Source: Nemertoderma westbladi
Lineage: Eukaryota; Xenacoelomorpha; Nemertodermatida; Nemertodermatidae
Length of the DNA stretch: 43,745 nt
Direction: 5' to 3'
NCBI GenBank assembly: GCA_032718475.1
Contig: JAUCBJ010008561.1
Span: 1-43,745 of the forward strand
The notes under the pieces are model-generated. The model was not told the origin of the DNA. It searched no databases and saw only the letters and a program-made list of their open reading frames with translations. Made by a program: the position numbers and the translations under genes. Shown piece after piece: positions 33,160 to 42,892 of this stretch; the first letter of the stretch is position 1, and each line of letters starts with the position of its first letter.

Positions 33160-33719
33160 TTCACAAGCCTATTCACCATTCCAAACATTAGATTAATTAA
33201 TTAACTTGACTTAACAAAACGTCACATGGTTGAGTGTTCTCTCAAACAAAGCCTAAAAGCATTTTTAATAACTAAATGTGAGAATGTTTTCACTTTTCAG
33301 ACATTTCGCACCCTCTACCAGTATACTGGAGAACTGCAGACTGGTTAGCATCCGCCCCAAACACACAGCCTATGGTGTAGTATACGTTTCCCAAGTATAA
33401 AAAAAAGGGCCACAGCTTTCTAGTGCACGTGCAGATGATATATGAATATGTGTGGGAGATTCGAGAACTGCATACGGAATAGACACCATCATTAAATAAA
33501 ACACCACCCCCATAAGATATAACTGTCAAGTTTCAACTTTAGGCAGATTGTAAATAACAAAATTTCCAGAAAATGATCACTTTCAGATCCACCCTCTACC
33601 TGCGGACTGGTGAAATGCAGACGGCGCTGCAGTTTGGTAAAGATGGGGTTTATGGTGAAGTAAAATAATGCCTGCCTTTCAAGTTTCAGCTTAAACAGAT
33701 TGTAAATAACAAAATTGGT
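33160..33719. other. Degenerate repeat-family spacer
   Basis: Holds a diverged unit near 33303 (CATTTCGCACCCTCTACCAG), another near 33585 (CCACCCTCTACCTGCGG), and at 33404-33508 a block starting GGGCCACAGCTTTCTAGTGC that repeats at 35637-35742. No gene. Confidence 0.6.
33404..33508. repeat. 105-bp direct repeat, copy 1
   Basis: Runs from GGGCCACAGCTTTCTAG through GTGTGGGAGATTCGAGAACT to AATAAAACACCAC, and is almost identical to 35637-35742. It starts inside the 3' arm of the hairpin; the 5' arm is absent here. Confidence 0.85.
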
Positions 33720-34800
33720 GTAGATGTTCACATTCAGACATTTCACCCTCTAGCGGTAGACTGAAGAACTGTGGACGACTCTGGGACTCCGTAAAGATAC
33801 AGAATATGCTGTAGTAGATTCCTGCCAAGTTCCAGCTCAATAGGATTAAAAAGAACCAAATGGGATGAGGTGTTCACTATCAGATATGTCGCCCTCTAGC
33901 GGCAGATGGGGGGACTGTATACAACTCTGTGACTCCGTAAAGGTACAGCCTATGCTGTAGTAGATGCCTACCAAGTTTCAGTCTAAACCGTTAGTAAATA
34001 ACAAAGTTGGAGAAGATGTTAACTTTCAGACATTTCACCCTCTAGCGGTAGACTGGGGAAGTGAATAGGATTCTGCAACCCCGTAAAGATACAGCCTATG
34101 ATGTAGTAGATACCAACCAAGTTTCAGCTCAAAATGATTAAAAAGAACCAAATGGGATGAGGTTTTCACTATCAGACAATTCGCCCTCTAGCGGCTGACT
34201 GTGGAACTGTAGACGACTCTACTACTCCGCAAAGATATAGCCTATGCTATAGTAGATGCCTACCAAGTTTCAGTCTAAAAGGATTGTAAATAACAAAGTT
34301 GGAGGAGATGTTAACTTTCATACATTTCACCCTCTAGCGGCAGACGCGGGTAATGTAGACAACTCTGCGCGACTCAGTAAAGATATAGCCTATGCTGTAG
34401 TAGATGCCTACCAAGTTCAGTCTAAATGGATTATAAATAACAAAGTTGGAGAAGATGTTAACTTTCAGACATTTCGCCCTCTAGCGGTAGACTGGGGAAT
34501 TGTAGACGACTCTGCGACTCAGTAAAGATACAGCCTATGCTGTAGTAGATGCCTACCAAGTTTCAGTCTAAACGGATTGTAAATAACAAAGTTGGAGAAG
34601 ATGTTAACTCTCAGACATTTAGCCCTCTAACGGTAGACTGGGGAACTGTGGACAACTCAGTGACTCAGGAAATATACAGCCTATGCTGCAGTATATAGCT
34701 ACCAAGTTTCAGCTCAAAAGCATTAAAAACAACCCAATGAGATCAGGTTTTCACTATCGGACAATTCGCCCTCTAGCGGCAGATGGGGAAACTTCAGACG
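33720..34800. repeat. 146-bp tandem repeat array B (8 units)
   Basis: TAGCGG anchors at 33751, 33897, 34043, 34189, 34335, 34482, 34628 and 34774: spacing 146 or 147 every time. Shared words are CAGCCTATGCTGTAGTAGAT, CTACCAAGTTTCAGTCTAAA, GGATTGTAAATAACAAAGTT and CATTTCGCCCTCTAGCGG. Related to array A but a separate subfamily with tighter spacing. Confidence 0.95.
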
Positions 34801-34879
34801 GCTCTGAGTATTACGTTGCAACGAGTTAGGGCAAGACCTATCTAACGAGCTATAGTAAGCGAGATTTCATCGAGATTAG
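34770..34879. repeat. Array-end module, copy 1
   Basis: Last array unit continues into CTGAGTATTACGTTGCAACG and GCGAGATTTCATCGAGAT. The same module, starting from the same CTCTAGCGGCAGA anchor, recurs at 35427-35536. Confidence 0.85.
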
Positions 34880-35426
34880 ATGTATAATATTAGATAAAAT
34901 AATAATACAGTAAGTATAGGCCTACAGAAATAATTATTTTACTTTTAATATTCATAACAGTAAAACAAAAATGTTATAAACCTCTCCTTCCATGCAGCCA
35001 ATGATTGAGAAAGCAGAATTACACTTGAGCAGTTCGCAACAGACAACCCAAACCCACCCCAATCAACACTACAGCCTGGCTTGCTCCTTATCTGTGCCCA
35101 GCTAGCTGCGATTTCAATAATTACCTTACGTTGCTATGATACAGAAAAAAATCCTTCCCTATTCACTACAGCACTAAGAATAGGCCAATTCGATCGTGCT
35201 TGGCGAATATGACATATTTATACACTATTTGGTTTTTAATCAATAAATAATCATACATATTTATATTAAACACTCGAATAAAATAAAAACTTTGTGAGAA
35301 TGGGACACGGCGAATCTACCCATGTTAATTTTATACCAGGTGGGATAAATGTTAGCCCTCTAAATAATTAATTACCGATAGAAGAACCGAAATAATTCGA
35401 TAAATTTCGCCCGAAAATCACGAAAA
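34880..35426. other. Spacer, no feature seen
   Basis: AT-rich sequence between two copies of the array-end module. No open frame, repeat or RNA recognised. Confidence 0.4.
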
Positions 35427-35742
35427 TCGCCCTCTAGCGGCAGACGGGCGAACTTCAGACGACTCTGAGTATTACGTTGCAACGAGTTAGAGCGAGACCT
35501 TTCTAACGAGCTATAGCAAGCGAGATTTCATCGAGATGGGTTCGATTGTATAGCCGATGACAAACACACAGACAGACAGACTGACTGACAGACAATCGAT
35601 ATTTATATATATTAGACTAGAAAGCCTGTGGCCCTTCGGGCCACAGCTTTCTAGTGCACGTGCAGATGATATATGAATATGTGTGGGAGATTCGAGAACT
35701 GCATACGGAATAGACACCATCATTAAATAAAACACCACTGTT
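35427..35742. repeat. Array-end module, microsatellite, hairpin 2, 105-bp repeat copy 2
   Basis: In order: TCGCCCTCTAGCGGCAGA anchor with the array-end module (to 35536), CAGACAGACAGACTGACTGA (35571-35596), TATTTATATATATTAG, hairpin 35617-35654 (CTAGAAAG...CTTTCTAG, 17 pairs, TTC loop), and the second copy of the 105-bp repeat ending at the inner edge of the right arm. The order looks like one composite mobile end. Confidence 0.75.
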
Positions 35743-37038
35743 CGCGCTTTTGAAGACCTTTAGCAGTTTAACCCGCCAAAATTTATATGTCTTCTAGTTA
35801 ATTAAAACCACTTTAGCATACGACAATATTTTATGCTAATACGCAAAACATTAGCCGAAGTCAGCCCATGCGCGATCATTCACCCGATGGATCTACACCC
35901 GGGGGACTGAATTCGGATGCTTGAATTGTATTATTACAGTGTAAGGTTGCAGTGTATACCTAATGTATTATTCGATAGATCGTTAATAATTAATCTCTGA
36001 CAGATATTATTGGCTTTCGGGAAATATTAACAGTTCCTTTAGGACGTGGCGCTTTATCTATTTAAACAGAACTAAGACTTATACTAAACGCAACGATACT
36101 GCTTATGATTAAAGTATAAAGCGTATTCTTTAGGAAATACTTTGTTACCAATCTCAATCATACACACTATTCTGCCGACAGTCAGTATATTTGATCACAC
36201 ATAAAGAGAGCAGTAATTGACTCACGTAGGGTCTGCTAAATAACATTGGATTCAATACACACCACATTAATATAAATCGCAATTGTTATGTATAGCCGGT
36301 CTCTCTAACCTGTAGTGTTATCAAGAAAATTGGGAATTGGGTGATTTATCCGTATTATCCAAATAGCAATATTTCCATCAACAAATAAGTACAATTAATA
36401 ACTGACGGTAAAATAACAGTACAAACAATATGATTAGTTAAATTGATCGGTAGTTAGTTAAGGTAACAGTTTATACTTTCGATAATTCAAGCAGTTTACG
36501 GTACAGCAGTATCTATCCAAAATGCCGGTGTTTCTGGCTTAGACAGCAATAACAACAAAGTATCAAGAAAAACCTGTAAGACTGAACACTCTCCTTATGA
36601 TCGACTAAAAAGCTACACATCGACAGGAAAAATCGCTCTGATTGGCTCAAGCCAAACAAAGAACCACACATCTAATGGCTGTCTCCATGTCAGCAACCAG
36701 CTGTTAGATGTCGTAATATGAATCATCACGGCTAAGCTGTGAAAGGTGGTTGGTGCATTGCGGGTTTTTTGCCTTACCATGTCCACTAAAACACGTATAT
36801 AGCAGAATTACTTTTATGTCCGTTAAAACACCTGTAAAGGTACCTTGCGGGCGAGGGGAATATATATACAGTCAGAGAACCCTTTTAGAGTATTCCAGCG
36901 CCTGGGGGGGAACTGGCCAGCCAAGGCAAACGTATCAGTTATCCCACAAAAGCTTTTACACCGCTCCCAGAAAATGGGATTTAAGTCTATAAAATATACA
37001 AAATCACAGTTTCTAAAATACAAAAATACTCTAAACAG
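35743..37038 (-). other. Noncoding part of the right arm
   Basis: Counterpart of 29977-31307. No supported gene; the 80-residue frames here overlap conserved noncoding words and show no domain. Confidence 0.5.
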
Positions 37039-38118
37039 TTAGTCTTTCTTGCGCGGACGGCGTTTACGCAGTTTTTTGAAGCTAGCAAGAGTCCTTTTCT
37101 CTTTGGGGCGAGCCACTTTACTAGGAGGGCTATAACTCCTGGGTGAAGGGTGCAATATGATTGCATCAGAAGGTATGGGATTGCGATCGGTATATCCGCC
37201 GGTCGAAGTACCGGGTTGATTGACATCAACGTCCGGGGAGAGGGGTCTAACGGCTTTGAGAGCTCGTTTCAAGACAGCCGCTCTTACGGGTCCTTTACGA
37301 GTGGTCTGAACGAGGGCCGTGGGTGGACCATAGGCAGTTAGAAACTTCCTTGGTTTAATGGTTCTTTCTAACTCGCGTTCGCGGGCTCGATACTCGTAAG
37401 GCCGTCGATATACTTCTTGTAACTCAGGGTGTGAGTTGACGAATAAGTCTCCATAGGCAGGGTCTTGACGGATAAAGTTTATTAAGTTGTAAGACTGGAT
37501 GTCACTCGGATTAATGCTCCTGAGAAATTTACGCACATATTTGGTTGAAATACATTCTCCAACGCGCTTCAATAGTTCATAACTTGATAGGCGCGATTTC
37601 TGCTCGACGGAGGCAAACAAATATGGATGGAACGCATAAACTCCTTCGTAGGCGCGTCCGGGATAATAGCGATGGCGTGAGTCACAATGTAAATCAGCGT
37701 TCGCTTCCCAAGCTCTGATATAACGTAGTACAATCATTTCATCTACGCTCTCTAAATCATGGTTAAAGGGACAATCAAAGCTGGCGTGTCCTTTTAATTG
37801 ACAATGATGGCATTGAGTCATAAATTGGGGGCAGACGGCAAAAATGTGCAAATTATTAAGCCGACAATATGCACAATAGATTTCCATCGACGGTTGCTCG
37901 TGGAAATAGGAACAAAGATCGTTGGTGTCCATAGACGTAATATGGTCTCTCGATGCGCACAGCCGACAACGTTGTCGAGAAACATAATTGGCATGGCGAT
38001 AATCATACGCAGTAAGACACTGTGGACCTTGATACCATTCTAGGAGGCAATCGTTGTCGTTGTTCCGGGCGCGATAGGCTGAATCTCCTCAGCTTCTAGG
38101 CATATTGGTTCGTCTTCC
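35743..38118. repeat. Right inverted arm, about 2.4 kb
   Basis: Reverse complement of 28895-31307, from CGCGCTTTTGAAGACC at the inner edge to GGTTCGTCTTCC at the outer edge. Beyond 38118 the two sides differ. Confidence 0.9.
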
Positions 38119-38487
38119 CAGTCTGTTACGAATATAATTTTCGTGATCTATTCTCGGTTTATCGTTACGACTCCGCTGGGTATGATATTTAAATAGAACC
38201 ATTTCCCTTTCGGTGTATACATCGTCCGTATCATGTAAATCGATAGGATGGCCGGTAGTTAAGAAGTCCATATACGTACCATTACGATGCGTATAGCGAG
38301 CGGTGAATTTTCTATAGTCCGCTTCACGCGTAAGTTGTTCCTGGGACATCGGCGGTTCGATATAACGACCATCGTCCTCCGTAATAGTCGGATCAGCTTC
38401 ACCGCGTATCAAGCTATCCACAAACGCTTGTAAAGGTAGAGTATATCGCTCTCTAATACCAAGGTCATCTTCTATCAATTCCGTCAT
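37039..38487 (-). pseudogene. Three-knuckle gag-like gene, broken copy (right arm)
   Basis: Inverted, diverged copy of the gene at 28214-29976. Block 1 (38089-38487, from ATG 38487) encodes 132 acidic, Asp/Glu/Arg-rich residues starting MTELIEDDLGIRERY that have no counterpart in the left copy and probably represent the original N-terminus. It is joined near 38118 to the shared part by a deletion of material present at 28214-28894, which shifts frame. A further one-base loss in a C run near 38062 shifts it again. Block 2 (37039-37932, 297 residues from ATG, open slightly upstream) keeps the second and third knuckles (CAYCRLNNLHIFAVC, CHHCQLKGHASFDC) and the basic tail. It cannot make a full protein. 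Confidence 0.7.
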
Positions 38488-39300
38488 ATCTGCTATCTGA
38501 GTTTGTTAATATCAATATAAGTTAATATTTTAGGCAAGCGGGCGTTGCTGCCTACTAGGCTTTTTGCCCCCGGACAGTGGGTTTCTCAGCGCCGATGTAC
38601 CGCTGTCGCAGTGTTTACGCCAACATGTAGCACAGCACGACAACGATAACCGGCACAAGTCCCACCACTGTCCGTCCCAAAGGCTTGAATCCACTTGAGG
38701 TTATTTCGGTAGAGTTAGGGCTATTTTACAATTGCGATTAGCTACTGTAAACACACTTTAGTAGTAACATTCACCTATAAACGCACAAATTCCATACAAT
38801 CATTACTTACTGCACACATGCATACCATTTGTCCGTTAGTCAGTGTCTTCCAGAATGTCACGTATTTACTATGTATCCTTGGATACTAATAGCGCGCTAT
38901 GTATACTCTTATGCTACGCAATGGGGCAAGCCTTTTATTGTTCTTTTAACTTGCTTCTAATTCTAGCGTGGGTGTTGCCATGGTGACATTATGGAAAACT
39001 AGCGGTAGAATTAGGGCAATCCTCATGCATACAGATCTGGGATGTTATTTAAGAGTAATTCTTTAATTGTCAATATCCTCTTTATGCATGATTTTATAAA
39101 TTTTATCGGCTATTGACTATATGTTGGAGATTCTCGCACTCTAATACACTCAATTTGAATCTCCGCTCCCATGATCTATTAATTACTGGAATTTTGGGAA
39201 TGTTGTAAATTGCACAAAATGACAATTTATGAAATTCATTTAAATATGAATTTAATTTATTCCCGTGAATTTTATTATTTGATGTTAAATTGACATAAAT
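38488..39300. other. Spacer, no gene
   Basis: A GC-richer patch at 38560-38690 contains CGGACAGTGGG and, about 100 bp later, CCCACCACTGTCCG, an imperfect inverted repeat; the rest is AT-rich. No gene or known element end recognised. It should contain the 5' leader of the knuckle gene (minus strand). Confidence 0.45.
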
Positions 39301-39600
39301 TTTATTCCAGAGCAAGTCTGGGGACATAAGATCCTTAATTCTATGAAATTTGTCTTTTAAGAGTATCGGTAAGTGCTACGATATCTTAATCGACTAGAAT
39401 TGTGAACGGATCTGAATTTTAAAGATTTTAATAAATATTAAATTAATATTTAGGATGGGCACCGATTTATTCCAGAACTTGTCTGGGGACGTTAACCACT
39501 GATTCTAGAATTTGTCTTTCAAGTATATCGGTGGGTGCCACGATATCTTAATCGACTAGAGTTACAGATGGTCAAAGTTTAACAGATTTATTTGCGATTT
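39301..39600. repeat. Diverged tandem duplication, about 165 bp
   Basis: TTTATTCCAGA(G/A)C(A/T)(A)GTCTGGGGAC, AATTTGTCTTT(T/C)AAG, TATCGGT and CACGATATCTTAATCGACTA-type words appear in the same order twice, starting near 39300 and 39467. About 80-85 percent similar. Confidence 0.75.
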
Positions 39601-40109
39601 ACGCTACTGTTAGAGGGACATCACGCTACTATATGTATTATTTGTTATAAGGTAGAAGAGCAATATCGCACGAAGCAATGTCAGTGTGAAGAGGCAAGTC
39701 GTTTCCAAGGTCTACCCAGAGCTTGGTTTAGCCGAGACACGAGGATCTGAACTTTGCATTCCTAATACTCTGCCTACCAATAATACTTAAATATAGTAGT
39801 GGCTTTATTGTACTTTAAGAAGTACTGACATGTCATCTTACTATAGTCTCGCATTTATAATATAATACGGACAGTAAGGAAAGAGAAAATAATTACTTCT
39901 TGCCGTCGCACTAAATATATATTATAAGTAATTATGTACGTAATAAACACTAATATATTGCACTAATCTACTAAATAATCGCTAAAATAACATTCTACTA
40001 AATAAAATTAAAGAAAACGATTATAATAAAATTACGTAATAATACATACATAAATATAAAATAAAAACAAATATAAAATGATATAGTCACACACCCACTC
40101 CATATGTTA
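39601..40109 (-). other. AT-rich region downstream of BEL/Pao remnant
   Basis: No gene. 39850-40085 is extremely AT-rich. A 3' LTR of the minus-strand element should be near here if the element were complete, but I find no TG...CA pair with an adjoining polypurine tract. Confidence 0.4.
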
Positions 40110-42605
40110 TTATGTTATGGAGTCCCTAGATATTTGTCGGATTAGGGAAGTGGTCGTAGGAAGAGTATCTTGCCTTCCATAGTTTCCGGACAGTTTTTGG
40201 TCTCTTTCCAGTAAACATAAACGACCAGCTGGGCGATTGAGTTGTTGTGTTAGTTTCTCCGCTCCCTTGGCCTGTCTACTCTCTGCTGTGGTAAGATGAG
40301 GAGGCCATTCTTCTTCTTCTTTACTTAAGGAGTCGGATCCACCTAACCAGCCTGGAGTATCTATCAGTTCTTGAGGAGTTGCTCCTCTGGAAGCGATGTC
40401 GGCTGGCTTAATCGTCCCAAGGCAATGTCTCCATTGATCTACATTGGAGTTAATATCGTCATTATCTGAGGAGTATGGTGTTCCCTCAGTTGGATCGTCC
40501 ACATCACTGCTCTCCACTTCCCCCTTTACTTGGTATACCTGTGGTTGAGGTAATCTCTCTTTGAGAGTTCTACGGGAAGGGCCAGTGAAGTACCAACCTA
40601 CTCTAGTTCTTACCGCATAAGTTTGTAATGGCTGTGGTTGAGCAGGCCGTTTCTCTAATGGCTCGAGCGCCTCATGCGCGTTTTGGCCGATGAGTATTTG
40701 CACTCCAGGATAATCGGTTGGGAATCGAGGTATCTCAAGATGTTGGATGCACTCGTCCTCGTCCCAGTTATAAGGTTCTGCTTGAGTAGTAGCAAAGTTC
40801 TTTATAGCCACCATTTTTACTGACCTTATACCTTGTGTTCCTAACTTATCCTGGGGGGTGGACAACACACCTACATAGTAATCTGCCGTTAGGGTAGATT
40901 TCCAAACCTGCATAATTCCTGACATATTCAATTTAGTCCGGAACTTGGGTTGTCCAGCAAAGATATCTTCGGCTAGTTCTTGATCGATGAATGTTCCTGT
41001 GCTGCCGGAGTCAAGTAGGGCGTTCACTATGTAACTCTTGTTGGGACCATGAACTCGAACTTGCACTACAGGAAATTCTCTTATTCCTATGTTGGAAGTT
41101 GGAACTTTCCAAGATGGTGGTTTGTCAAAAGTAGTTGGGGGAAACTCATTGGTGGTGTCTTTTTCGTAAGTAAGTGCTCGATACACTGCGGTATTTATTA
41201 GGTAACAGGATTCGTTGGCGTCGGAGAATTCGTCCGTATAGAATCCTTCCCACTCAGAACTTTGGTCAGTGTCGTTCACATCACTGAATTGGACATGTGA
41301 TTTGGGCTCACTTACCTGACTCGGGCTGTTTCGTTCGAATTCCGTGTGTAACAAGCTATGATGTTTCGCGCCGCACTTAGCACACCTTGCGTCAGAGTAA
41401 CAGGTTCGCCGCTGGTGTCCGCGTCTGAGACAGTTATAACATAACCGCTTATCCCACAGGACTCCACGTCTATCTGCCATGGATTTCTTTAGGAATTCTG
41501 CACACGCACTCAAACGGTGGGGCCCGTCGCACAGCGCACATTTTGGTTTGATGTTACTCACCTTAACTTGGTGAACGTTCTGCACTCTCGTTCTTTCTTC
41601 GGGCTTTCTTCCGTGAATTCTCTTAGGAGACGTAGGAGGAGTTGTTGTTACCTGTTCTCTCCTGTCACTGGTTCGAGACTTGTATTTACTTACGTCTTTA
41701 TAGGTCTTGTTGTCATAGTAAGATTTTGCTGTGTCTTTCCCGCTGTCCTCTTCTTGAGAAGCTTGGCTTTCGCCGTCGTCAGTATAACACACTGGTATTA
41801 TCCTTCTCCTAGAAACGGGTTTCTCACTTACCTTATTTTCCGATGTTTTCTCTCTGGACTGCCTTATGAGTTGTAATTTTACTTCACTATCTAAGAAAGA
41901 CATGAGATCAGCCATGGTAGGACTTCGTCGTTGTTGTTCATTCATGTACAACACTTTCTTGTCCCAGCGTGTACATACTCCACCCTTTGGTAAAGTAGAG
42001 ACTACGGCTCCAATAACCATGGAACTCTGGTATTCGTGCGACTTACCTAACCAGTCCAGTTGTCTACAGATCTCTTGTATTTCATCGGAAAACTCTATAA
42101 TCCCACTACTAAGGAAGTGTCGGGGGGCTACCAATTTTGTATACAAATACTTAGCTATGTTATCTTTGTTACCATACCTGATGTTTAATGTATCCCAAAC
42201 TTGTCTTAATCCATCTGGATGTCCAATAAACTTTAACGCCATTAACTTGGGAGGTCCTTCCAAACACTTGATGAGGAATCTAAGTTTCTCTCCGTTAGAT
42301 AGTACAGAGTTCTGTATGCTATCTTTGTAATATTCGTTGAAAGGTAACCATTTCATCTCATCCCCATTGAATTTGACGATCTCTCCCACTTTGACCGCTT
42401 GGCGGGCTTCTGTTCTAGCCATCTGACGCGTAAAGCTTTCTTGGGCCATCGTGTTATTTAATATCGAATTATCGGTATACAAATTTCTCGGATCATTATC
42501 AGGTCTATAGGGAATATCATTAATAACAGGTCTATAATCACCCTTAATAGGGTTTGCTATAGGAGTTTCAACTTCACTAGCAGTATAGATGCGTGTAGGC
42601 TCCAC
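40110..42605 (-). pseudogene. BEL/Pao gag core, zinc knuckles, aspartic protease; pol deleted
   Basis: 831 codons; the frame begins at a non-ATG codon inside the duplicated segment, so it is the downstream part of a broken gag-pol. Residues about 85-260 fit the DUF1759 gag core (FNGDEMKWLPFNEYYKDSI, LKCLEGPPKLMAL-like block, W/L-rich helices). About 355-420 has three knuckles: CALCDGPHRLSAC, CYNCLRRGHQRRTC and CAKCGAKHHSLLH. The DUF1758 retropepsin follows, with the active-site LLDSGSTGTFI at about 532. Near 725 the chain jumps to WRHCLGTIKPADIASRGAT, a block that normally lies after RNase H, so the reverse transcriptase is deleted in frame. The last 60 residues look degenerate. Acts, in complete relatives, as the particle and its protease. 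Confidence 0.85.
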
Positions 42606-42892
42606 ACCTTGCGCATGTAATACTTCATCCCCATTGAATTTGACGATCTCTCCCCACTTTGACCGCTTGTCGGGCTTCTGTTCTAGCCATCTGACGCGTA
42701 AAGCTTTCTTGGGCCATCGTGTTATTTAATATCGAATTATCGGTATACAAATTTCTCGGATCATTATCAGGTCTATAGGGAATATCATTAATAACAGGTC
42801 TATAATCACCCTTAATAGGGTTTGCTATAGGAGTTTCAACTTCACTAGCAGTATAGATGCGTGTAGGCTCCACACCTTGCGCATGTAATACT
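42358..42892 (-). repeat. 267/268-bp tandem duplication
   Basis: 42358-42624 repeats as 42625-42892 with only a few differences, including CTCTCCCACT against CTCTCCCCACT (one extra C) and CTTGGCGGG against CTTGTCGGG. The extra base breaks the reading frame. Confidence 0.95.

Noticed and set aside
31308-34800. Small minus- and plus-strand frames of 60-90 residues in the 146-bp arrays
   Set aside because: They repeat with the array, share no domain and lie in sequence with frequent indels.
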